A stretch of 56,442 nt of DNA from Gammaproteobacteria bacterium UBA2965 (lineage in GTDB: Bacteria > Pseudomonadota > Gammaproteobacteria > Pseudomonadales > Azotimanducaceae): the NCBI GenBank assembly GCA_002348385.1, contig DEBD01000047.1:20528-76969 (forward strand). The letters are read 5' to 3'. Positions 49,683-56,442 of this stretch are shown in pieces (the stretch's first letter is position 1; every line of letters starts with the position of its first letter). Below the pieces are notes generated by a model. The model saw only the letters and a program-made list of their open reading frames with translations, was not told where the DNA came from and did no database searches. The position numbers were made by a program, and so were the translations under genes.

Positions 49683-52211
49683 ATGAGTAGCTTTTTGTCG
49701 AGAACCGCGGCCGCGTTCAGCGCGCTAGCGGCCGCCTTGCTGAGTGTGGCATCTATGCCCGCGCTCGCGGAGGAGATGGAACAGGCCCGCAATCAGATCA
49801 TCGAGGAAGTAACCGTTACCGCGCGAAAGCGGGAGGAACGGGTTATTGATACGCCGGTGTCCGTGGCCGTTATGAGCCAAGAGGAAATCGACCGCTATCG
49901 CACCCGGGATCTGGCGGAACTAACTACCCGAATTCCTGGCCTGCAGATCACCCACGGTGCTGGAGGCGGTGCCGGGGGTAACATGATCATTCGCGGCGTA
50001 GGCAACCTGGCTGGAGACTACGGCGCCGACCAGCCTGTATCTCTTGTACTAGACGGAATGTCGTTTTCCCGCGGTCACATTCTCGACACAGGCTTTTTCG
50101 ACCTGCAATCGGTAGAGGTGCTGAAAGGCCCCCAAGCTCTATACTTCGGCAAGAACAGTCCCGCCGGAGTGATAGGCGTCACGAGCGTAACGCCCGAGGT
50201 GGGTGCGGCTCCAGAGGGTTTTGTGCGGGCATCCTACGAATTCATTTCGGAGGATCCGGTAATGGAAGCCGGGATCAGTTTCCCGGTTGGCGACCACTGG
50301 GCATTCCGGATAGCCGCACGCGGCCAGAAAATGCGGGACGGATGGCTAGCTAACTCAGCTGAACCGCTAGACGTTTCTGCACTATATGCTGGCGACCCGA
50401 CCCTGACCTTCCCGGTAATGGCACGGGGTGCTTCGGATGACGACAAGTTTCCCAACCAAACTCAGGCCGTAGTGCGCTTTACTGCAGTGTGGGAACCAAA
50501 TGACCGATTCGACGCCACATTAAAAATGTTCCGCTCGTACTCCAAGCAGAACGAAGCCGGTTACACCATTCTGTACAGTTGTGCGGCAGGACCGGGCGGT
50601 TCGGCAACCTACCTTCCCTTCCCCGACCCGACGCAAACCTGCACGGACAGCGAACCGCGCCTGGTGCGCAACAGCGCATTGCCTCCGGCCGAGGTCATCA
50701 ATCGGCACCCATACCTCAACGAGGACATGAAATTTTTCAACAAGCTGTCTCAATACGTGCATACCCTGCAACTAAATTGGGACGTTACGGAGAACCTGAC
50801 GTTGACGTCAGTTACCGGTTACTGGGACTACCGGCATCGCGAATACACCAACTACGACTACACAAGCTATGCAGTCGTTGTCTCTAAGCAGGGCGAATCA
50901 GGTGAATCCTGGTCTCAGGAACTGCGACTGCAGTCCAACTTCGACGGCCCGATAAATTTCATGATCGGCGCCTTTTATGAAGACATGGAACGAGACCTGG
51001 ACGCGCCCGTACAGATCCTGCCCGGATTGTTCGTCGGTGGCCCATTTCAGGCTGCAGATCCGAACAACCCGTACGATGGCTCATACATCAACTACCACCA
51101 ACACTGGGACAACTGGATCGAGTCCTTCTCAGCGTTCGCAAGCGTAGATTGGGCCATCAATGACAAATGGGAAATTTCCGGTGGGCTGCGCTACACCGAC
51201 GAAGACCGCCACTCCATAGGCGGGAATATTCACGAGAACGGGCTTGCCTTCTCCCCAGGTGGCGTTCAATACACCCCAGCGGACAAAGCGGACAACGTCT
51301 CCCCGGAAATCACGGTCAGCTATAACATCACAGATGATGTGATGGTTTACGGTGCATGGAAGAACGGCTTCCAATCGGCAGGAATCTCCAACCCCGGTAC
51401 CACCGCGAACTACACAATGTTCTCGCCTGAAGAACAAAACGACATCTTGGTTTTCGATGAAACCACCATCGAAGGTTTCGAAGTGGGGCTAAAGGGCTAC
51501 TTCCTCGATGGCAGCCTTCAGCTAGAGATGGCCGGCTACTTCTACGAGTCCAAGGATCTGCAGGTGGCAATCTTTAATCAGAACACCACCACATTCACGT
51601 TGCAGAACGCGGCGGTTGCCCACAACCTCGGCTTTGAGGTAGAAGCAACTTACCAGTTCAATGAAAGACTGCAGCTGCGCCTGGCGGGCCAGTGGAACGA
51701 ACTCAAGTTCGATAAGTGGGAAGACGCCGGCTGTAATCCCGTGGATGGCCAAGCCTTAGCGATCGGGCTGATCCCGGCAGATGCGACGGGGCCAGGCTGT
51801 CACTACAGCCCAGAAACCGGCGCCCCAATACAGGACATGTCGGGCGAGAAATACGGCACGCCGCCACTTCAGATCAATGCCGGCTTCACGTATACCGCGC
51901 CGCTCGCAGCCGGATGGATGGTTGACCTTTCCTGGGACACGATCCATCACAACAAGGGTCGGGAAGGCCTGCGGCTCGCAGGCACGGGAGTCCCCTCTCG
52001 CACCGTGACGCACATCAACGCGACGCTGTTTCAAGAGAACGGCCCTTGGGAAGTTGGCTTGATTTGCTACAACTGCTTCAACGAGATCTACGTGCTGGGA
52101 ATCGGCACCAAGCCATTGTCTACGAACACTGGCTTGGTCACCGATATGACCGCTCAGATCGCGCAACCGCGGTTGGTCACGGCTCAGCTGACCTATCGTA
52201 TCGGTCGCTGA
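49683..52211 (+). CDS. TonB-dependent outer-membrane receptor
   Basis: An 842-aa receptor for active uptake across the outer membrane, powered by TonB. A signal peptide (about 1-29, ending MPALAEE) is followed by a TonB box, IEEVTVTARKREE, a plug domain (VSVAVMSQEEIDRYRTRDLA, with NMIIRGVGN) and a long beta-barrel ending FSEIYVLG-type strands and the final RLVTAQLTYRIGR. Barrel strands such as LNWDVTENLTLTSVTGYWDY and GKWRWDEN-type turns are regular. GGAGGGGACT precedes ATG 49683. The ligand cannot be read; the proteobacterial EVTVTARKREE class often takes up hydrophobic or plant-type compounds. Followed by an intrinsic terminator. Confidence 0.95.
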   Translation: MSSFLSRTAAAFSALAAALLSVASMPALAEEMEQARNQIIEEVTVTARKREERVIDTPVSVAVMSQEEIDRYRTRDLAELTTRIPGLQITHGAGGGAGGNMIIRGVGNLAGDYGADQPVSLVLDGMSFSRGHILDTGFFDLQSVEVLKGPQALYFGKNSPAGVIGVTSVTPEVGAAPEGFVRASYEFISEDPVMEAGISFPVGDHWAFRIAARGQKMRDGWLANSAEPLDVSALYAGDPTLTFPVMARGASDDDKFPNQTQAVVRFTAVWEPNDRFDATLKMFRSYSKQNEAGYTILYSCAAGPGGSATYLPFPDPTQTCTDSEPRLVRNSALPPAEVINRHPYLNEDMKFFNKLSQYVHTLQLNWDVTENLTLTSVTGYWDYRHREYTNYDYTSYAVVVSKQGESGESWSQELRLQSNFDGPINFMIGAFYEDMERDLDAPVQILPGLFVGGPFQAADPNNPYDGSYINYHQHWDNWIESFSAFASVDWAINDKWEISGGLRYTDEDRHSIGGNIHENGLAFSPGGVQYTPADKADNVSPEITVSYNITDDVMVYGAWKNGFQSAGISNPGTTANYTMFSPEEQNDILVFDETTIEGFEVGLKGYFLDGSLQLEMAGYFYESKDLQVAIFNQNTTTFTLQNAAVAHNLGFEVEATYQFNERLQLRLAGQWNELKFDKWEDAGCNPVDGQALAIGLIPADATGPGCHYSPETGAPIQDMSGEKYGTPPLQINAGFTYTAPLAAGWMVDLSWDTIHHNKGREGLRLAGTGVPSRTVTHINATLFQENGPWEVGLICYNCFNEIYVLGIGTKPLSTNTGLVTDMTAQIAQPRLVTAQLTYRIGR

Positions 52212-52524
52212 AGCTAGCGCTTCTAATTAAGCGGGCCAACTGGCCCGCTTTTTTTTGCATCGAGAAATGCAGACAGCCCGGCGAAACCGCTACGGTCGAA
52301 GACCGTCCCCAGGATTGTGGATTTCCTCTACGCCCGCCGAATCCTGGTGAATGATCACACCGGCATCAGGTTCTTGGCGCAGCACCTGCTCTTCCACCAG
52401 CACCAACGCGGCGCATAGGTAGCCAGGCGGAGCAGTTGTGGGGCGCTGGACGGCATACCCCACCATTCTAGCGATCGGCCGCACCCAAGGTAGAATAGCC
52501 TTCCGATGCCGCCAGGAGCGACCC
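52212..52524. other. Spacer between receptor and dioxygenase genes
   Basis: 313 bp holding the receptor terminator at its start. The remainder shows no clear gene; a 58-codon minus-strand frame at 52290-52466 lacks a ribosome site and is not called. The promoter of the dioxygenase gene should lie near the end. Confidence 0.5.
52229..52256 (+). terminator. Intrinsic terminator of the TonB receptor gene
   Basis: AAGCGGGCC (52229-52238 region), loop AACT, GGCCCGCTT, then a run of eight T: a classical Rho-independent terminator 17 bases after the receptor stop. Confidence 0.95.
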
Positions 52525-53403
52525 ATGGCACCCGACATCCGACCTTGCGACGCCACCCTGGGCGCGGTGGTTTCAGAAATTGCTCTAGGGGAGCTTACCG
52601 AGCCCCAGTGGCAGGTTGTCGAAGCCGCATTCCACGAGTTCGCCGTGCTCATATTCCCTAACCAGCATCTCACCGACGCACAACAAATCGAGTTCGGCGC
52701 CCACTTCGGCCGCATCGAGCAACTGGTGGCCGACCGCAACATCGTGCCCATCAGCAATCGTCGAGAGGATGGCAGTCTGCTAGCGGACGAAGCGCACGGC
52801 ATGCAGGTAATGATGGGCAACGAAGGGTGGCATACCGACAGTTCCTACATGCCCCTGGCCGCCAAGGCATCCGTGCTGTCGGCCCACGTGGTGCCCGAAT
52901 CGGGTGGCGAGACAGAATGGGCCGACATGCGGGCAGCCTTCGATGCGCTGGACGCGAGTACCCAACAACAGCTCCAGGGTCTGGCCGCGTACCACTCCCT
53001 GTACTACTCCCAGGGCCAGATCGGTCACGTGGTCAAGCCGGGCGCAGGGTACGGGTTTCACACTCAGCACACGCCGCGGCGCCCTCTGGTCAAGCGGCAT
53101 CCGGTCACAAACTGTCCGTCGCTGTACGTCGGCCGTCACGCCTATGGAGTGGGCAGCAAGGACGGCAGCGAGATGCTGGACGAGATCGCTTCTGCGCAGC
53201 TGCTCGACGATCTGGTGAGCTTTGCCTGCCAACCACCCCGGATCATCCAGCACACCTGGACGCCGGGCGATATCGTCGTGTGGGACAATCGTTGTGTGTT
53301 GCACCGGGCAAGACCGTACGATCACCGTGAAGCACGGGTCATGAAGCACACCCGTATCGCCGGGGAACCCGACAGCGAAACCTGCTTGCCCAAGACTGCC
53401 TAG
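52525..53403 (+). CDS. TauD/TfdA-family Fe(II)/2-oxoglutarate dioxygenase
   Basis: A 292-aa non-haem iron dioxygenase that couples oxidation of an organic substrate to decarboxylation of 2-oxoglutarate. Iron ligands are visible: WHTDSSYMPLAAKAS (His-x-Asp, about 112-114) and VWDNRCVLHRARPYD (the distal His, about 262), with the 2-oxoglutarate Arg in EARVMKHTRIAG. AGGAG precedes ATG 52525; the frame opens farther upstream. The ZIP-like transporter gene begins three bases after its stop, so iron supply and the dioxygenase may be coupled. Substrate (sulfonate, herbicide-like acid, carnitine-like) is not predictable. Confidence 0.92.
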   Translation: MAPDIRPCDATLGAVVSEIALGELTEPQWQVVEAAFHEFAVLIFPNQHLTDAQQIEFGAHFGRIEQLVADRNIVPISNRREDGSLLADEAHGMQVMMGNEGWHTDSSYMPLAAKASVLSAHVVPESGGETEWADMRAAFDALDASTQQQLQGLAAYHSLYYSQGQIGHVVKPGAGYGFHTQHTPRRPLVKRHPVTNCPSLYVGRHAYGVGSKDGSEMLDEIASAQLLDDLVSFACQPPRIIQHTWTPGDIVVWDNRCVLHRARPYDHREARVMKHTRIAGEPDSETCLPKTA

Positions 53404-53406
53404 CCC

Positions 53407-54138
53407 ATGGCTTTTTTCCTCAGCACTGTTGCCCTGCTGGCGGGTCCCTTCGTCTACGCTCTGGGCCAGCGCCACCAGAACGCCCGGCAGATTTTCGACG
53501 GTTTCATCTTCATCACCATCGCCGGGATCGTGTGCGTACACATCATTCCGGGGGCGCTGGACTCCGGCGGCATGTGGGCGTTGGCCTTCCTCGTCCTGGG
53601 GCTTGTCTTTCCCGTGGCACTGGAGCGGTTGTTCGATCGTACGATGCATGAGGCCCACGGCTTCATTCTGCTCATCGCCGCGCTGGGCCTGGTGGTGCAC
53701 GCCGTAATAGACGGTATCGCCCTGCTGCCACATGACGCAGCAACGCCAGGCAGCACTCACCTGGGCACCACCCCGCTGGCATTGGGGGTAATCCTGCATC
53801 GGTTACCCGTGGGCATGGCAATCTGGTGGTCGCTTCGCCCTCATTTCTCCGCCGGCGTGGCGATTGTCACCTATGCAGTGGTCATCCTGGCCACTGGTCT
53901 CAGCTATTTTCTGGGGGATCCCATCGTCGCTATGTCTCAGACGGCGGCAGTTGCCTACTTCCAGGCGTTCGTAGCCGGCTCACTGGTGCACGTGGTGGCA
54001 TTCGGCGTGAGTCATACCCACGATGGTCACGTGGAACCCGGCCCGTTGGCAGCATCACCTCACGGTAGCTGGGGATACCGGCTGGGTATTCTGATCGGCT
54101 TGTTCGTGGTGTTTGCCACGGCGCACATTGGTGGGTGA
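53407..54138 (+). CDS. ZIP-like metal transporter / integral membrane protein
   Basis: A 243-aa protein with about 8 hydrophobic segments. The pattern HAVIDGIALLPHD (about 98) and VILHRLPVGMAIWW (about 125) corresponds to the ZIP transmembrane 4 and 5 metal sites (HxxxDG and HxxP), and THDGHVEPG forms a histidine-rich loop near the C-terminus. It therefore probably moves a divalent metal such as iron or zinc. It starts three bases after the dioxygenase stop and is co-translated with it. Somewhat shorter than typical ZIP proteins. Confidence 0.78.
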   Translation: MAFFLSTVALLAGPFVYALGQRHQNARQIFDGFIFITIAGIVCVHIIPGALDSGGMWALAFLVLGLVFPVALERLFDRTMHEAHGFILLIAALGLVVHAVIDGIALLPHDAATPGSTHLGTTPLALGVILHRLPVGMAIWWSLRPHFSAGVAIVTYAVVILATGLSYFLGDPIVAMSQTAAVAYFQAFVAGSLVHVVAFGVSHTHDGHVEPGPLAASPHGSWGYRLGILIGLFVVFATAHIGG

Positions 54139-54357
54139 GGCCCAACATGCGCGCGGGTGGCAGACCGGTGCTGTTGGGCGCCTGCAGCACGCAACCCGCG
54201 CTGATCCAAGGATTCGATAATGCCAGCGGCAGCCGCCGTAGCCAGGGCAAAAGCGCCCGCTATCAGGCTGAAGAAGTTGACCTGCTCATGACGCGTTACT
54301 CCGTTCGCCAATGCGTCGCCTAGAGACGCGGCCCTTAGGGGTATAAACGGGCCGGCT

Positions 54358-55587
54358 CTATGTAGACGACGCCAACCGTGCCTGGCGCGGGTAGGCCCCA
54401 AGGCACAGCATCATAAGGCCGCCCAGACCAAACAGACCAGTGGAGATCACAAAGCCGATGTCATAGCTGGCCGTTACATCGTAGATGCGGGCAAACAGCA
54501 TGGGCGCGGTACCAGAGCAGGTCGCAAGAGTGGCGTAGGCCACCGCATAGATCTTTGCGTAGTGCTTCAGGCCGAAATAGGTTGCCGCCAGGAAGGACAT
54601 CAGATCCAACTCCGCACCCGCGGCTATACCAATCAACAATGCCGCCAGCAGGGCTCCCGAGTAGCTGGGCTCCCCAACCAGCATCAGGCATCCGATCACC
54701 GGGAGCATCATGGAAGCGGCCGCCACACCCGGAGCCCAGAAATGGTCTACCAGGTACCCCACGAGCACGCGCCCGACGATGATGGCTGCGCCAAACACGC
54801 TGAGCGCGTTGGCCGCTTCCGCGGGGCTCAAGCCGTCATCTGTAAGCGATGGAATCAGGTTGGGCCCGATACCCGAGACGGCCATATAGATGAGGAAGAC
54901 CGACACCAACAGCACCCAGTACTTACCCGAACGAAACGCTTGCGAAAGGGTGAGCCCCCAATGCGGTTGCGCGTCTGACCCATCGCTGCCGCTCAAGCCC
55001 TCCCGAGGATGGAACCCGAAATAGACCACCGGTAAGGCGATCACAAGGGGCACCAGGGCCAGCCCAAGGTAGGCCGTTCGCCAACCAAAAGCGTCCACCA
55101 TCCAAACTGCGTACTGCGGCACCACGATGGCACACAGCCCGGTTCCACTCAGCGTCAGTCCGAGCGCGAGGCCCCGCCGACGAAAAAAATTGGTGGTAAT
55201 GGCACGCGTCCAAGTGACCGGAATCGTGCCCGCCCCCAGGAGGGCCATGGCGCCATACGCCACGTAGAGCAGCCACAACTGCCCATCCATGGAGGATGCC
55301 AGCAGGAACCCGACGCTCAGGCCCACAATCCCGGGAAGCGCGATGCGGCGCGCTCCGAAGCGATCGATCAACCAACCCACCAGCGGTGCGGTGAGCGCAC
55401 CCAGGCCGGAGCTAAAAAGAATGGCCGCTTGAAACTGGGCGCGCCCCCATCCAAATGCCTCGGTCACAGGCACGACCAACGCGCCGATAGAGTAGTAAGG
55501 CAAGACAATTGAGCTACAGATAATGCCGGTGCAGGCGCTCACCAACAGCGTCCAGTTGCCGCGCAGCTCTCCCTGAGCGTTAGCCAT
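54358..55587 (-). CDS. MFS transporter (monocarboxylate/oxalate-formate-like)
   Basis: A 409-aa inner-membrane carrier with about 12 helices. Motif A is LVGWLIDRFGARRIALPGIV (about 69) and the second half carries VGRVLVGYLVDHFWAPGVAA. The N-terminal SSIVLPYYSIGALVVPVTEA with FGWGRAQFQAAI and the YTTN-type TNFFRRRGLALGLTLSGTG resemble the oxalate/formate antiporter and monocarboxylate group. Start is ATG at 55587. Divergent from the secreted protein at 55774. Confidence 0.9.
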   Translation of the reverse strand: MANAQGELRGNWTLLVSACTGIICSSIVLPYYSIGALVVPVTEAFGWGRAQFQAAILFSSGLGALTAPLVGWLIDRFGARRIALPGIVGLSVGFLLASSMDGQLWLLYVAYGAMALLGAGTIPVTWTRAITTNFFRRRGLALGLTLSGTGLCAIVVPQYAVWMVDAFGWRTAYLGLALVPLVIALPVVYFGFHPREGLSGSDGSDAQPHWGLTLSQAFRSGKYWVLLVSVFLIYMAVSGIGPNLIPSLTDDGLSPAEAANALSVFGAAIIVGRVLVGYLVDHFWAPGVAAASMMLPVIGCLMLVGEPSYSGALLAALLIGIAAGAELDLMSFLAATYFGLKHYAKIYAVAYATLATCSGTAPMLFARIYDVTASYDIGFVISTGLFGLGGLMMLCLGAYPRQARLASST

Positions 55588-55773
55588 GCCCCCCCCTTCT
55601 AGTCCGCGCAGACTAGCAGATTCGCTTCGACTGCCAAAAATGTGACCTAGGTCTGCTCTGGGTGAGACCTGGCCGGCAGCCCGCGCGCGCCCCCAAACCT
55701 ACCATCTTCGTCGATCCCGCCGCTGTCTAGGACCGACCGCGTCGAGGACCCCAGAAACAACGGAGAGACAGGC

Positions 55774-56442
55774 ATGGACGCCCTATCGAGCAGGATGACT
55801 CCGCCAAGCACCCATGTGCGCTACAGGCTTTGGCTTTTGGTGCTACTCAGCACCGCATTCGCGTCACACGCGGCCGTGAAGGGTTCCACCGTCAGCGACA
55901 GGGTATTCGTAGGTTTCTCCACCGACCGGGCACAAGTGCAGCCAGGCGAGCGGGTCAAGTTAAGTTGGGCCACCAGCAACGCGACTATGTGTGAGGCCTC
56001 CGGCGGATGGGAGGGCCAACGGTCCACCCAGGGTTTCGAGCATTCCACCGCCATCGAGCGCCCTACCGCGTTCAGGCTCACCTGTAGCAGCGAGACCGCA
56101 TCTACCACGCGGACCCTGAACGTTACATTTGCAGCCGAGGCTGGGCCCAATCTTCCAGTAGCCGCCAGTTTCCTGCCCACCGGAATCGGTGCCGGTTCGA
56201 AGGTTCCTGACAATGGGCCGGGCCGCACCGCACCGACCAAGCCTGCACCCGGCACGTCATGGTTCCGGTTCGTGATGGGTGACCGCCTTATCGACCTGTC
56301 CCGAATTCTGCTTCCCCACCTGGGGGGCGCACTGCTGACCGCAGAGCCCGGCACGACGCTTAACTCCCAGCCCACTCCCAAGCCTGCGCCGGAGCCTTTG
56401 CCTGAGCCGCAACCCGCACCTGAGCCGCAACCTGCCCCTGAG
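55774..56442 (+). CDS. Secreted Ig-like/proline-rich protein, 3' end cut by window edge
   Basis: An exported protein open to the window end (223 codons visible). GGAGA upstream of ATG 55774, then a signal peptide (LWLLVLLSTAFASHAA, about 19-34) and a single Ig-like domain with two Cys: VFVGFSTDRAQVQPGERV, WATSNATMCEASGGWEGQ and TAFRLTCSSETA (about 47-107). The SWAT-x-NAT-x-C-x-A-S-G-G-W pattern is common in secreted gammaproteobacterial enzymes, where it precedes a catalytic domain. The tail becomes Pro/Glu/Gln-rich with repeats of PEPQPA, a linker leading into an unseen C-terminal domain, probably polysaccharide-active. Confidence 0.85.
   Translation, partial: MDALSSRMTPPSTHVRYRLWLLVLLSTAFASHAAVKGSTVSDRVFVGFSTDRAQVQPGERVKLSWATSNATMCEASGGWEGQRSTQGFEHSTAIERPTAFRLTCSSETASTTRTLNVTFAAEAGPNLPVAASFLPTGIGAGSKVPDNGPGRTAPTKPAPGTSWFRFVMGDRLIDLSRILLPHLGGALLTAEPGTTLNSQPTPKPAPEPLPEPQPAPEPQPAPE
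56401..56442 (+). repeat. 18-bp tandem repeat encoding a PEPQPA linker
   Basis: Units at 56401-56418 and 56419-56436 differ at two bases, with a third starting at 56437 and continuing past the window end. They encode Pro-Glu-Pro-Gln-Pro-Ala linker repeats in the secreted protein and are a likely site of length variation. Confidence 0.9.

Noticed and set aside
52290..52466. 58-codon minus-strand frame between the receptor and dioxygenase genes
   Set aside because: No ribosome site, no family, and its size is within chance for GC-rich DNA. Weak coding-like ending noted but not enough.
54135..54323. 62-codon plus-strand frame after the ZIP-like gene
   Set aside because: Starts inside the preceding gene and has no ribosome site or recognisable sequence.
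54060..54401. 113-codon minus-strand frame after the MFS gene with one hydrophobic stretch
   Set aside because: Overlaps the ends of two confident genes, has no ribosome site or ATG near the plausible part, and no known family.
1..56442. CRISPR arrays, tRNA/rRNA genes, insertion sequences, prophage or toxin-antitoxin genes
   Set aside because: No repeat-spacer pattern, transposase, integrase or RNA-gene signature was noticed while reading; a dedicated scan (tRNAscan, ISfinder, CRISPR finder) would settle it.

Overview
The window is 56 kb of GC-rich, densely coding DNA with about 55 genes. The gene content suggests a marine-type gammaproteobacterium: a CYP153 alkane/fatty-acid hydroxylase, a TonB-dependent receptor of the short-TonB-box type, many acyl-CoA and VOC enzymes, sulfotransferases, spinster-type MFS carriers and a lipoprotein YceI. 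No rRNA, tRNA, CRISPR array, insertion sequence or phage gene was seen. The taxonomic statement is an inference from gene families only.

Layout. 1-11.6 kb is a catabolic/detoxification block: glyoxalase II (cut by the window edge), CYP153 coupled to a membrane protein, a minus-strand unit of flavin-split-barrel protein, GST and acyl-CoA dehydrogenase, an aldo/keto reductase, a crotonase, an amidase, an amidohydrolase and a nitroreductase. 11.7-14.6 kb is a tight + strand unit of sulfotransferase, GT4 glycosyltransferase and polysaccharide deacetylase. 14.6-17.2 kb holds a second nitroreductase, an unknown 224-aa protein and a metal/PLP D-amino-acid enzyme. 17.4-23.4 kb is a six-gene minus-strand acyl-CoA degradation operon: crotonase, two unlike acyl-CoA dehydrogenase subunits, a DUF35 zinc-ribbon/OB protein, an SCP-x/Ltp-type thiolase-like protein and a medium-chain reductase. 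23.5-33.0 kb is a second glycan region (GT4, epimerase, GMC oxidoreductase, three sulfotransferases, WecG/TagA-type glycosyltransferase, a large secreted protein of unknown function) in which orientation alternates and GC falls in the second half.

33.3-47 kb returns to small-molecule metabolism: amidohydrolase, a PQQ/cytochrome c lipoprotein resembling polyvinyl-alcohol dehydrogenase, a second copy of the flavin-split-barrel protein, an SDR, an aminoglycoside-phosphotransferase-like kinase, VOC proteins, two MFS carriers, an NTF2-like protein, and a TPP-dependent E1 alpha/beta pair without E2/E3. 47-56.4 kb has a YceI-like lipoprotein, an SGNH-hydrolase-like protein with no standard start codon, a TonB-dependent receptor with a clear intrinsic terminator, a TauD-type dioxygenase coupled to a ZIP-like metal transporter, another MFS carrier, and a secreted Ig-like/proline-rich protein that runs off the end.

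Working model (inference): the bacterium takes up hydrophobic or branched organic molecules, oxidises a terminal carbon (CYP153) and shortens the side chain through heteromeric acyl-CoA dehydrogenase and an Ltp/DUF35 enzyme. Separately, it makes a sulfated, partly deacetylated extracellular glycan. Wzx/Wzy, an initiating transferase and the chain-length genes are not in this window, so the glycan pathway is incomplete here. Several intergenic regions carry strong inverted repeats that are recorded as separate features.
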